A stretch of DNA of 64,000 bases, from the NCBI GenBank assembly GCA_019359035.1, contig JAHHIC010000082.1, positions 16,675-80,674 on the forward strand. The letters are read 5' to 3'. Position numbers and translations under genes: made by a program. This stretch comes from Scytonematopsis contorta HA4267-MV1 (GTDB lineage: Bacteria > Cyanobacteriota > Cyanobacteriia > Cyanobacteriales > Nostocaceae). Below, piece after piece: positions 26,810-35,867 of the stretch; the stretch's first letter is position 1, and every line of letters starts with the position of its first letter. The notes below the pieces were generated by a model, which was not told where the DNA came from, did not search any database, and was given only the letters and a program-made list of their open reading frames with translations.

Positions 26810-29332
26810 ATGTCGAGCAAATTCAGTTCAGAGTTTTCACGGTTCATTACCAGAGGAAATGTTTCTGGCAAAGAGGTTTCCTCATTAGAGAAACCACAAG
26901 GCTTAAGTCAAAGCCAAGTCAGAGCGAGACAAAAAGAAGGTAGGACAAATAATGTAAAATTACCAACAAGTCGCTCCTACCTGCAAATATTGCGCGAAAA
27001 CCTTTTTACATTCATGAACGCAGTTTTCTTAGCAATTAGCTGCGTATTTATCATTCTAGGAAGCCCATCAGATGCTTTTTTTGTAGGAGCAGTCATATTT
27101 AGTGGTGCATTTATCAGCCTTTATCAAGAAATTTGGGCAAAGCGAAAATTAGATAAAATTGCGTTACTAACCCGTCCCGTAGAAACCGTAATTCGCGATG
27201 GTCAAGAATTTACCATAGAACCAGGGGAAGTTGTCCAAGGAGACATTCTACGCTTACGTCCCGGAGACCAAATTTTAGTAGATGGAGAAATCGTCGGAGA
27301 TGGACGAGTAGAAATAGATGAATCGTTATTAACAGGTGAATCAGATTTAATTGCCAAAAAAACAGGACAACCCCTTTATTCCGGTAGCTTCTGCGTCAGT
27401 GGAACAGCTTATTATGAAGCCCAAAAAGTAGGGAAAGAAACAGTTGCTTATAACCTAATGGTAGCAGCAAGAGAGTTTCGACGAAATTTGACACCATTAC
27501 AGCAAGAAATTAATGTCATAATTCGCGTACTTTCCTTAATAGTTAGCTGTCTTTGGTTTTTACTGGGCATAAATTTTATTGTTCATCAATATTCAATAGA
27601 AGAACTCGTTCAACGCTCAGCAGTAATTGCAGGGTTAATTCCCGCAGGTATTTTAATTACAATTACTCTTGCGTATGTACTAGGAGCAGTACAGATGCTG
27701 GGGAAAAATGTTTTAATTCAACAAACTAACGCAGTCGAATCATTAAGTCATGTTGATGTCCTCTGTCTCGATAAAACGGGAACACTGACAAATAACTATA
27801 TGACATTAGAAAATATTTATCCTCTGGAAATCAGCGAATCAAAATTACGTCAACTCATAGGTAATTATGCAGCTAGTACCAGTTCAGGCAATCGGACTAT
27901 CGAAGCCATTTTGACTGCTTGTCCCAATGCAATTCTACCAGTGAAAACAGAAGTACCTTTTGCCAGTGCGAGGAAATGGAGTGCTATAGTCTTTGATGAC
28001 TCAGAAAAAGCAGGTACTTATATTTTAGGCGCTCCAGAAACACTATTTTCATCTGTGACTTTAGACAATATTCATCAAAATTATATTCAACAGCAAGTGA
28101 ACCAAGGATTGCGTGTTCTTTTGTTCGCTTATAGTCCAAAAGTTATTAACTTTGATGGAAATTTTGATGGAAATCACCCTCCTCGCTTACCGAGTAATTT
28201 AATCCCATTAGGTATTCTTAGTTTCGCACAACAATTGCGTCCTTCCGCTCGTGAAACACTACAAGGTTTTGTGGAAGCAGGAATTGCAGTCAAAATAATT
28301 TCTGGTGATAATGCCGATAGCGTTGCTCAACTCGCTCAGCAAGCAGGATTTAGCGAGGAAATTAAGCTTGTTTCCGGTCAACAATTAGAGACAATGAATA
28401 GTGCTGAATTTGCTAGTGCTGCAATTGAAAATAATGTTTTTGGACGTGTAACACCAGAACAAAAGGGAAAAATAATCAGAAGTATTAAGAATGCTGGACA
28501 TTACGTAGCCATGATTGGTGATGGGGTAAACGATATTTTATCTCTGAAACAAGCAAACTTAGCAATTGCAATGGAAAGCGGTAGCAAAGCAACCAGAGCA
28601 ATTGCGGATATTGTCTTATTAAAAGATTCTTTTGAAGCCTTACCAGAAATCTTTGTACAAGGGCAAAAAATCCGTAATGGTATTCAAGATGTTTTTAAAC
28701 TGTTTATTACACGTTTATCTTGTGTCACACTACTGATTATTGCTAGTGCATTGGTAACGGATTACTTCCCTTTGAGAAATAAACATAGCGCAATTGTATC
28801 CCTAATTAGTTTAGGATTGCCTAGTACATTTATTCCAGTTTGGGCAAAACCTACCATACAACCTCAAAAAAGTCTTATTCGCTCGATGGTTAATTTTGTA
28901 GTACCTGCAATTTTAAGCATCACCTTTGTTTCTTTAGGAGTTTATTTATTTTATTTTCTGAAAAGTATTCCCAATCTACCCATAGATATTACAAGCACCG
29001 AGTTAAAATATCAAGTGCCTCGCACTGCATTAGTAACGATTTTGGTATTTTGCCAATTAATGTTAATTTTGTTTCTTAAACCTCCGACTACAGCATGGGT
29101 TGCTGGGGAACGTCTGAGTGGTGATTGGCGTTATTCTGTGTTAGCTTTTTTGTTGTTGATAGTTTATTTTTTAATTTTATTAATTCCAGCAATCCGCGAC
29201 TTTTTTGAGCTATCTTCACTTGCTGGCATTGATTATTTATTTTTAGGATTAGTAGCTTTAGTTTGGTCTTTGACGGTACGCTGGATGTGGCGTAATAATT
29301 TTTGGCAGAAAATGATTGGCAACAGATTATAA
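26810..29332 (+). CDS. P-type cation ATPase, CtpE-like
   Basis: An 840-residue P-type ATPase. TGES starts at 175 (actuator), the phosphorylated Asp321 lies in DKTGT, and GDGVND with Asp571/Asp575 is the hinge. About 8-10 membrane segments are visible, with PAGILIT in M4 forming part of the ion path. The N-terminus (GLSQSQVRARQKEGRTN) and the domain order recall mycobacterial CtpE, linked to calcium uptake; the transported ion here is not proven. No heavy-metal-binding domain is present, which argues against a copper or zinc pump. The frame stays open 71 codons upstream through the 9-bp repeat; ATG 26810 was chosen because it removes that low-complexity extension. Confidence 0.88.
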   Translation: MSSKFSSEFSRFITRGNVSGKEVSSLEKPQGLSQSQVRARQKEGRTNNVKLPTSRSYLQILRENLFTFMNAVFLAISCVFIILGSPSDAFFVGAVIFSGAFISLYQEIWAKRKLDKIALLTRPVETVIRDGQEFTIEPGEVVQGDILRLRPGDQILVDGEIVGDGRVEIDESLLTGESDLIAKKTGQPLYSGSFCVSGTAYYEAQKVGKETVAYNLMVAAREFRRNLTPLQQEINVIIRVLSLIVSCLWFLLGINFIVHQYSIEELVQRSAVIAGLIPAGILITITLAYVLGAVQMLGKNVLIQQTNAVESLSHVDVLCLDKTGTLTNNYMTLENIYPLEISESKLRQLIGNYAASTSSGNRTIEAILTACPNAILPVKTEVPFASARKWSAIVFDDSEKAGTYILGAPETLFSSVTLDNIHQNYIQQQVNQGLRVLLFAYSPKVINFDGNFDGNHPPRLPSNLIPLGILSFAQQLRPSARETLQGFVEAGIAVKIISGDNADSVAQLAQQAGFSEEIKLVSGQQLETMNSAEFASAAIENNVFGRVTPEQKGKIIRSIKNAGHYVAMIGDGVNDILSLKQANLAIAMESGSKATRAIADIVLLKDSFEALPEIFVQGQKIRNGIQDVFKLFITRLSCVTLLIIASALVTDYFPLRNKHSAIVSLISLGLPSTFIPVWAKPTIQPQKSLIRSMVNFVVPAILSITFVSLGVYLFYFLKSIPNLPIDITSTELKYQVPRTALVTILVFCQLMLILFLKPPTTAWVAGERLSGDWRYSVLAFLLLIVYFLILLIPAIRDFFELSSLAGIDYLFLGLVALVWSLTVRWMWRNNFWQKMIGNRL

Positions 29333-29396
29333 ACGGATATAGCGGATGGGTTGTCAGTGAGAAGTAATATTTTGGCAACAGATTATAAACGGATAT
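29316..29396. repeat. 25-bp direct repeat spanning the ATPase stop
   Basis: TTGGCAACAGATTATAAACG plus five more bases occurs at 29316-29340 and again at 29372-29396. The first copy holds the ATPase stop codon. It looks like a small tandem duplication of the gene end. Confidence 0.85.
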
Positions 29397-29455
29397 TTAT
29401 TATTTAATCCCACAGATAATTCATCCGCTACATCCGTTAGCGAAGCATCCGTTGC

Positions 29456-31297
29456 CTATCTTTTCGGTGCTAATACAAACAAAGCATCATATTGGTCGCG
29501 CTCTTTGCTAGTAGAAGTAGTAGCACTAATGCTATAAACTGAACCCATAGCTTTCTTAAATATTTTAAAATTTTCATCTTGATATTGGGGTGGTAAAAAG
29601 CTGTAGCCCCATGATAATAGTGAACCCATGTTCATGTAAAAATATCCGTTATTTGGACTAGGTAAAGAATTAGTAGCGGTGGTAAAATTATAAGTAGAGT
29701 TTAAGGCTATTTTTGGCTGTGGAACCAAATCTTTTATTGCTCCCAAGCCAGTTGTGAGAATTAAAGTATCGTCATCTATCCAGCTATATGCAAGTAAGCT
29801 AGTTGCAGAATCTCCAGCCATATCCCAACTAGTGACTGCTTTACCTTTAATATTACTATTGCTCACTCCTACCATTCCCACAGAAAAGGATTTGATGAAT
29901 TTTTCTAACTTTTTCAAAGTCGCTTCTGCTGCGGTTTTGTTACTTGTTTGTATTGTGAGACCTACACCCAAATTCATATTAGAACTGAACATATTAAATG
30001 CTCCTCCTTTTGTTGGATAAAGGAAGAAAGCAAATTCTCCGTCCATCCATCCCATGATGTCACGGTCGAAATCTAAATTTAAGTTAGTTTTAACAAAATT
30101 ACGGAATTCTTTTAGTCCTTTTTTTCCTTCCGGTATGTCATCAAAGGTTTTGACTAAACTTTGCCACCCACCGTTGATATTACGACCAGTAAGGCTAGAA
30201 TAAGTCGCAGCAGGCATTCTACCCAAAACTTTTTCTTTTTTTACGTTTTTCTTTGCTTTGCTGGGGTCACGGTTAGCTTGAATTTGTACCCGTAGTCCTT
30301 CTGGTTGTAATGCTACTGACGAGCTAAGGCTAACAAATTCTTCTAATTTTTTCGGGTCTATAATATCTGTTGCTGAAGGAGGAAGAGAAAAACTGGGGTC
30401 TTTAGCAATATCTTTGATTAAAGCCAAAAATGTTTGAGGGTTTTGGTACATTCTAAATAGTACTTTCCCTGCTGGGGGGTTAGCAATTGCCTCCTGGAAT
30501 TCTAATTTTTCAGCAAGACTTGTTGTATCTATTTCTTGAGAATTATCAATGATTCGTTCAACGGATTTAGCGCTTGTACCAAAAATAATGTGTCCTGACA
30601 TCAAAGCAATCGCAGAATTATTCGCTTTATCCTTTCTATTTCGCAAAGTCGTCAAACTTGAGATAGAGTCTGCTTCTGTTTGCTGATTTCTGGGTATTGG
30701 CTTAGTAGAAAGTCTAGGTAGGGAACCTGTTTTCATTTCTAAGATTGTGGTTCCTTTGTATTCTCGTTGGGTTACTCGTTGTTCGTTTGAGCGAAATTGA
30801 CTTAATAATGTTTGAAAGCGTGTCTCATCTTTCAGTGGAACTATCATTACGTAGCTGGAGTCTAAGTCAATAGTTCCTTTTCCGACTTTTGGTAGAAAAG
30901 CAATTGCAGCTTGTTCTCCTAACCAAGGTTGTATCTGGGTTGCAAAATCAAAACCTTGAGGAGGTAAAGATTCACTTATTGCTTCCCAAGCCATATTGAA
31001 AATTTGGAAGCGACCTAAAGTTTGCCAAGTTTCCGGAGTTGTATCTATGAATCCAACTAATGGAGCATTAAAAGGTAATAACTTTGCAATCTCAGCAATG
31101 GATAATGGTTGTGAACTGGGGCTATTAAGATTTTGAGTCCCGTTTGATGTTATCTTTCCTTCAGTTATTTGATTTGAATTACTTGATACTTGAGATTGCG
31201 ACTTTAAAGTACTACCTACATTAGCCGCTTGAGCTATTGGTGAACACAGAACCAAGCTTAAGGCTGCTGCTGTCCCCCCCTTAATAAGTGATTTCAT
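29456..31297 (-). CDS. DUF3352 domain protein, exported
   Basis: A 613-residue protein with a signal peptide (KSLIKGGTAAALSLVLCSPIAQAA). The body matches the DUF3352 pattern of cyanobacteria: LLPFNAPLVGFIDTTPETW, a long helical-beta domain, DRDIMGWMDGEFAFFLYP near the centre and a YSWIDDDTLILTTG segment late. Function unknown; probably periplasmic or thylakoid lumenal. The start is fixed by AAAGGAGATATC directly before ATG 31297; the in-frame ATG 51 bp upstream is less likely. It converges with the ATPase gene. Confidence 0.8.
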   Translation of the reverse strand: MKSLIKGGTAAALSLVLCSPIAQAANVGSTLKSQSQVSSNSNQITEGKITSNGTQNLNSPSSQPLSIAEIAKLLPFNAPLVGFIDTTPETWQTLGRFQIFNMAWEAISESLPPQGFDFATQIQPWLGEQAAIAFLPKVGKGTIDLDSSYVMIVPLKDETRFQTLLSQFRSNEQRVTQREYKGTTILEMKTGSLPRLSTKPIPRNQQTEADSISSLTTLRNRKDKANNSAIALMSGHIIFGTSAKSVERIIDNSQEIDTTSLAEKLEFQEAIANPPAGKVLFRMYQNPQTFLALIKDIAKDPSFSLPPSATDIIDPKKLEEFVSLSSSVALQPEGLRVQIQANRDPSKAKKNVKKEKVLGRMPAATYSSLTGRNINGGWQSLVKTFDDIPEGKKGLKEFRNFVKTNLNLDFDRDIMGWMDGEFAFFLYPTKGGAFNMFSSNMNLGVGLTIQTSNKTAAEATLKKLEKFIKSFSVGMVGVSNSNIKGKAVTSWDMAGDSATSLLAYSWIDDDTLILTTGLGAIKDLVPQPKIALNSTYNFTTATNSLPSPNNGYFYMNMGSLLSWGYSFLPPQYQDENFKIFKKAMGSVYSISATTSTSKERDQYDALFVLAPKR

Positions 31298-31640
31298 GAT
31301 ATCTCCTTTGTTACCTTTCTCTCTTGTCCTAACACATAAAAGATACAAATAATATTAGTTTTTATACTTAGAGAGTAAATGAAATAAACGTGAAGATGGG
31401 TCAAAACTTAACAATTTGTTGACTGATGACTGTTGACTGGTGACTGATGATTAATGACTTTTGACTCATAACTGTCGATTGTTAACTCCCATTCTATAGA
31501 TAGAAGATAATATTACTCATAACTTTTAGATTATAGATATAGCATTATTAAATAATTTGTGAAATCTTTTAAATGATACCTTTGATAGTCAACAGTCAAC
31601 AGTCAACCGTCAACAGTCAACCGTCAACCGTCAACAATAA
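31298..31640. other. Intergenic region with AGTCAAC-type arrays
   Basis: Diverged TTGACTG/TGATGAC units at about 31415-31470 and a clean AGTCAAC/CGTCAAC array at 31587-31636 that ends 4 bp before the next start codon. No gene is seen. Confidence 0.75.
31587..31636 (+). repeat. AGTCAAC heptamer array abutting a start codon
   Basis: About seven units of AGTCAAC or CGTCAAC occupy the place where the ribosome binding site of the DUF2294 gene should be. No Shine-Dalgarno sequence remains. Confidence 0.9.
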
Positions 31641-32063
31641 ATGAAAACATCAAAGTCAACACGAGGACAACTAGAACGCTGTCTCACACAACGTATACAA
31701 GCATTATATTTTGAAGAATTGGGTAAGCGACCCAATAAGATAACTTGTCAGTTTTTCGATGAAAAACTTGCTATCGTTTTAGAAGAAATTCTTACTCGTT
31801 CAGAAGAATTTTTACTGGCTAATGAGTGTGTCACTTTAGTGGAAGAAATGCGCTCACAAATCGACGAAGCTATGAAACCTCAATTAGCTAATCTGATTCA
31901 AGAAATAGTTGGAGTAACTGTTAGTTCAGTTCTTACAGATACTGATTTAAATACAAAAACTTCGGGTATTATTGCTTTACTACACGAAACACCTCCTGTT
32001 CGTGATGCTGAATCTATTCCCAAATCTAAAAAATCAAAGGAGATTTCCGCAAATAGCGATTAA
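31641..32063 (+). CDS. DUF2294 (MpsC-like) family protein
   Basis: A 140-residue protein of the DUF2294 family: RGQLERCLTQRIQALYFEELGKRPNKITCQFFDEKLAIVLE with a middle helix and EIVGVTVSSVLTDTDLNT. MpsC of the MpsABC bicarbonate/cation system belongs to this family, but no MpsA or MpsB gene lies here, so a role is open. The leader is a heptamer array with no ribosome site. The 3' end overlaps the convergent receiver gene by 38 bp. Confidence 0.75.
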   Translation: MKTSKSTRGQLERCLTQRIQALYFEELGKRPNKITCQFFDEKLAIVLEEILTRSEEFLLANECVTLVEEMRSQIDEAMKPQLANLIQEIVGVTVSSVLTDTDLNTKTSGIIALLHETPPVRDAESIPKSKKSKEISANSD

Positions 32064-32481
32064 TTGTAGTTTCTAATTTTTCAAAATCAAAAGGTTTTTG
32101 AATATATTCATTACAACCTAGCAAAAAAGCTTCTTCCTCATATAAAGAATTCGGTAGCGTTGTAAGTGCAATTATCGGCACAGAGTTACCACTAGCTCTT
32201 AAATAAGAAGCACAACTTAGTCCATCTATTATCGGTAACATCAATTCTAATAATATTAATGCTGGCTTATATATAAGAGCTTTTTGTAATGCACTTTCCC
32301 CGTCAGAAACAGTTATTACAAAATAACCCAAGTCAGCCACTAATTGAGAAATGAGTTCTGAATTATCTGGGTAACTGTCAGCCACTAAAACTAGTGACTG
32401 ATTTATATCTCCAGATACATAGTCATTATTAACGTTATCTAAATTCACAGTAGAAAATTCAGTGCTAGAGTTAGTTCCCAT
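32026..32481 (-). CDS. Single receiver-domain protein with Glu at the phospho-acceptor site
   Basis: A 151-residue response-regulator receiver with a 30-residue Asn/Ser-rich N-terminal extension. Asp35 (LVADSYPDN), Thr107 (IALTT) and Lys129 (IQKPF) are present. The phospho-acceptor position reads LILLELMLP, with Glu79 where Asp is expected. Only one acidic residue of the usual pair at strand 1 is present. It thus looks unable to be phosphorylated normally and could be locked in an active-like state; that is inference. No output domain. Its 3' end overlaps the DUF2294 gene on the other strand. Confidence 0.85.
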   Translation of the reverse strand: MGTNSSTEFSTVNLDNVNNDYVSGDINQSLVLVADSYPDNSELISQLVADLGYFVITVSDGESALQKALIYKPALILLELMLPIIDGLSCASYLRASGNSVPIIALTTLPNSLYEEEAFLLGCNEYIQKPFDFEKLETTINRYLRKSPLIF

Positions 32482-33036
32482 ACATAAGCCAAAGACACAG
32501 AAAATTAATTCTTAATAATGTTTGAATACTTACATTGTGTACTGAGTGAACTAGATGAGGTTTCTAAGATGCAGAGTGAGTTAACACCCTACGCCTTTTG
32601 AAGGCTAATCGAGTCAGTAAATTTTCTTACTTAGTCATAAGAAAAATTGGTACAAAATATTTGAATCACAAACTATGCCCATAGCATGTACGAAGCACTC
32701 TCCAGCAAATCATAAGATTGAAGAGACTGGTTCGATTTTAATTTACTCAGCTGCTTTTTTGCACTTTAATTTTTGACGAAAAAAGCAGGCAAGTAATATT
32801 TTTGCCATATTCTAAAATTATATTATTATTGATTTGCTGTCAAAACAACAATAAAATCGACAATTTTAAGATTTTTTTAAAGTTTTTGCTCAAATAATCA
32901 GAATTTTAAATACATAGCATAAATGAAGAAGTTTAGTCACATTAATTCAAAATTACTATTTTATCTTCAATTTTGAATTTTGAATTGTTGAGGTCACTTT
33001 TGTTACAATTTATCTGTCAATAGATGTTATCCAAAT
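32482..33036. other. Intergenic region, no gene seen
   Basis: AT-rich DNA of 555 bp. It contains one perfect inverted repeat (CTGCTTTTTT at 32751-32760, AAAAAAGCAG at 32779-32788). GGTTCGATTTT near 32730 recalls a tRNA T-loop but no cloverleaf can be drawn. No coding frame of note. Confidence 0.55.
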
Positions 33037-34143
33037 TTATACTGATGAATTAGACCAGGTATAATTTATGTCAAGCCCTCGACTGCTGACAGTAGACTCA
33101 AATAAGTCTGTAGGTAAAGCTTCTTCAACAGGATAAACACCTGGTTTCTGAAATTTACCTTCTAACAACAATTGGGCAATACTACCTGTACCAAACCCAG
33201 CAGCTATAGAGGTATTTTCGTGTATTAAATTTGATATATAAGTAGCTGTCTTCCCATCTTTTTGACCCGTAACTTCTGAACGAACTGCAACACCGATACC
33301 ACTGAAACGGTCTGTGACACCAGTCATAAAATGGCTAACATGGGATAAAAATTCTACTCCAGAGGGATTCTGTATCCAAGACTTAGGAAAAATATTAGCA
33401 GCAATCCAAGTTAGATAGTTGTAAAAATCAGGAACAGAGCCAAATTTAGTAATTACCGTTTGTACTTCGGGAAATGCTTTCGGTAAGGTAAAAGTTTCTG
33501 GCATATCAAACCAATAAACACCAGTTCTCCCATAGGGTTTAGGAAAATCCACTGTTTCACGCTCGGTATAAGGCTTAACTTGTTGCCATTTTCCATCTAT
33601 CCAACTTTCAAAGGGATTTTGCAGACCTAAAAAAGTTGTCCGCATTACTGTAGTACCGGCACCACCAGAACCGGATACCAAGTAGCTTAAGTGTATTTTC
33701 TCTACTGTATCTAATTGTTCTACACCATGACGCACCATGCTATTAGAAATACCAGGGAAAATACCAGTATTAACAATTGCTGTCACACCAGCCGCGACAG
33801 CAGCTTCATGATAATTTAAAGCTTTAATTGTAAATGAACGGTGGTCGCTGACATCTAAATAATTAACTCCAGCCTCAATGCAGAGTTTGATAACATTAGC
33901 ATCACGATAGTGAAATGGACCAGCACAGTGAATAACTAATTCAACCTCAGAAATAGCCTGTCGCAATTTTTCAACATCTGCCAAATCCAAAGATATGTAT
34001 CGGAAACGACTGTCACCCGTAGGATTTTCTGGTGAGCGTCCCGTAACAATTACCTCCGCTTCGGTGTGGGAGACAATATCTTGGGCAACACTGCTACCGA
34101 TACGTCCTCTTCCTCCAAGAATTAAAACTCGGTTTGTCATCAC
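33037..34143 (-). CDS. Saccharopine dehydrogenase-like NAD(P)-binding protein
   Basis: A 368-residue protein. The N-terminus is a Rossmann domain (VLILGGRGRIGSSVAQDI, VTGRSPEN, LVIHCAGPFHYRDANVI, YLDVSDH), typical of the saccharopine dehydrogenase-like group (PF03435). The middle (GIFPGISNSMV, GSGGAGTTVMRTTFLGL) is a mixed alpha/beta catalytic-like domain. Substrate unknown; lysine degradation is not implied. Monocistronic in appearance, with long spacers on both sides. Confidence 0.78.
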   Translation of the reverse strand: MMTNRVLILGGRGRIGSSVAQDIVSHTEAEVIVTGRSPENPTGDSRFRYISLDLADVEKLRQAISEVELVIHCAGPFHYRDANVIKLCIEAGVNYLDVSDHRSFTIKALNYHEAAVAAGVTAIVNTGIFPGISNSMVRHGVEQLDTVEKIHLSYLVSGSGGAGTTVMRTTFLGLQNPFESWIDGKWQQVKPYTERETVDFPKPYGRTGVYWFDMPETFTLPKAFPEVQTVITKFGSVPDFYNYLTWIAANIFPKSWIQNPSGVEFLSHVSHFMTGVTDRFSGIGVAVRSEVTGQKDGKTATYISNLIHENTSIAAGFGTGSIAQLLLEGKFQKPGVYPVEEALPTDLFESTVSSRGLDINYTWSNSSV

Positions 34144-34588
34144 TTTTATACCAACAACTACTATACCAACACCACTTTATACTTCAACAATCTTCTGTAA
34201 TTGTTTCATCAGCAACTAGGGTGAATTTAGCTAAATTATCTCATTTATTAGCAGACGACGTAAGATTTCAGTAACTTCTGTAGCTATTGAGGCATCAAGC
34301 TGCACCACTTCGCAGTTTAAATCTCTTGGTTCCATGACTTTTGCACCTCGTAAAGCCATTGCTAAAGTATAAAGCTTAGCTGGCTTAGATTACGACACTA
34401 CCTACAAGATAAAAGTTTTCCATATTAAGTTCTGTTTTAAATTGAGTTTAATAGTTTTGTATTACTATACACTGGTAAAGAACAGTAAATTTTTAAGAAA
34501 AATAAAGATTTTCTCACTGAATCCACAACTGGGGGCTAATATCCTAATTAAAAAATACTAGCAATTAGGGATTTTTATGTGGAAGTTT
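34144..34588. other. Intergenic region with a possible decayed minus-strand gene
   Basis: On the minus strand a 42-codon frame from ATG 34359 to a stop at 34231 reads protein-like (MALRGAKVMEPRDLNCEVVQ). It is open only slightly further upstream, where a 12-codon frame in a different phase (MENFYLVGSVVI) precedes it. This might be two pieces of a broken gene. I do not recognise a family. The rest is AT-rich. Confidence 0.3.
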
Positions 34589-35215
34589 TTAATCTTGAAT
34601 AATTAATTCAGCAAGACGCTTCAATCCACTAACTGCAAGATAAATATCATTATCACGATAAATTGATAAAGGATATGACCTAGCATATCTAGCTTCACCT
34701 TGACGAGTTAATTTAATAAATTGAAACTCATTTCCGTTAGTCACAAATCCAAAAGAAGGTCTTTCCGGCTTAGGATTAGCTAGCATATACACTAAAGCCT
34801 GCGGAATTGCAGCCTCTAAAGAAAACTCAGCTTTTTTAGCTTCAATAACAAGTATCCAAAATTGAGGCTGAAAAATTAAAACATCGATTTTTCCTCTAAC
34901 GATAGTACCTTCATCTTCTGATGTAATTTCTATATCTTTTTCTGCAGCTAGGTAAAATGGAGGACGATAAAAACCTGATAATTTCAATAATGGAGAAAGT
35001 ACCACCATTTTTACAATAGGTTCTAGTAAGGGGTATTTTGATAAGTGCAGATAATCATTTTTAACTTCTTCTAAGACTTCTTTTTCTTGAGAGTTAAGTT
35101 CCGGTAAATTATCTTGCCATTCGGGAAAAAAGTTTGCATCATTGCTACGTTCTAAACCAAACTCTTCACTGAGTCGAGCAAGTGTCATGTCTTTTGCTTG
35201 GATGACTTCTACCAT
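34589..35215 (-). CDS. PD-(D/E)XK nuclease-like protein (type I R N-terminal type)
   Basis: A 208-residue protein. Asp111 (VRGKIDVLIF) and Glu125-Ala-Lys127 (LVIEAKKAEFSL) with Gln139 fit a PD-(D/E)XK active site, followed by FGFVTNGNEFQFIKL as in the N-terminal nuclease domain of type I restriction subunits. No helicase or specificity subunit is present. Distinct in sequence from the paralogues at 3.9 and 54.0 kb, though the core pattern is shared. Function unknown; such stand-alone proteins are common in cyanobacteria. Confidence 0.7.
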   Translation of the reverse strand: MVEVIQAKDMTLARLSEEFGLERSNDANFFPEWQDNLPELNSQEKEVLEEVKNDYLHLSKYPLLEPIVKMVVLSPLLKLSGFYRPPFYLAAEKDIEITSEDEGTIVRGKIDVLIFQPQFWILVIEAKKAEFSLEAAIPQALVYMLANPKPERPSFGFVTNGNEFQFIKLTRQGEARYARSYPLSIYRDNDIYLAVSGLKRLAELIIQD

Positions 35216-35327
35216 AAGTTAATTCTCACTATTAACTGTAAATTAATATATTTTTCCTGAATTTTACGGATATGTTGTTTCAATAACTTAAATTATAACA
35301 GATTCATAGGGTTATACAATACTACTA

Positions 35328-35720
35328 ATGGATATAAAAGCAGGCGACCATATTTACGTTTATTTACGTCAGCACGGAATTAAGTTTACTCACCACGGTA
35401 TTTATATTGGAGATAACATAGTAATTCACTATTGGGAAGGTAAAATTAGGCGTTCTAGATTACGTAAGGAAAAGTGGTTAAAAAAAAGAATACATAAGAA
35501 AAGGCATAAAAAATACTATAAAGCGGAGCGCGTTATTAGGAGAGCAAAGAGAAGATTAGGAGAGAAGAAATATCATTTGATTTTTAATAATTGCGAGCAT
35601 TTTGCTTATTGGTGTAAAACTGGTAAGAGCAGAAGCAAACAAGTCACAGGACGTAAAAGAATTAAACCGCTTCGACCAATTAGAAGAGTTTGGAATAAAG
35701 TTAGAAGATTTAGATTGTAA
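35328..35720 (+). CDS. LRAT-like (NlpC/P60-superfamily) protein with basic tail
   Basis: A 130-residue protein with an LRAT fold pattern: GDHIYVYLR at the N-terminus, His23 (THHGIYIG), His34 (IVIHYWEG) and Cys89 in NNCEHFAYWC, the catalytic triad of LRAT and HRAS-like acyltransferases or thiol hydrolases. The segment between (about 40-78) and the C-terminus are packed with Lys and Arg, giving a very basic protein that could bind nucleic acid or anionic lipid. No signal peptide. Monocistronic. Confidence 0.75.
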   Translation: MDIKAGDHIYVYLRQHGIKFTHHGIYIGDNIVIHYWEGKIRRSRLRKEKWLKKRIHKKRHKKYYKAERVIRRAKRRLGEKKYHLIFNNCEHFAYWCKTGKSRSKQVTGRKRIKPLRPIRRVWNKVRRFRL

Positions 35721-35801
35721 TGTAACGTTCTACAACAACTATAATTTTTTATAAAATTTCTCAGTCGAGTTAGGTACAAACTAAATGATAACTATATCTA
35801 T

Positions 35802-35832
35802 ATTGTGGGGTGGGCATCCTTGCCCGCCCGCT
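35802..35832. repeat. TTGTGGGGTGGGCA-family palindromic repeat
   Basis: GTGGGGTGGGCATCC is followed by TTGCCCGCCCGC, forming an imperfect hairpin. Related copies lie at 41371-41400, 53725-53756 and 58282-58310. It lies downstream of both converging genes. Confidence 0.75.
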
Positions 35833-35867
35833 TTTGTGTACTGTACCAGGTCAGTAACCGCTATATT

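Noticed and set aside
32700..32790. Possible tRNA T-arm (GGTTCGATTTT)
   Set aside because: No acceptor, D or anticodon stems can be formed around it.
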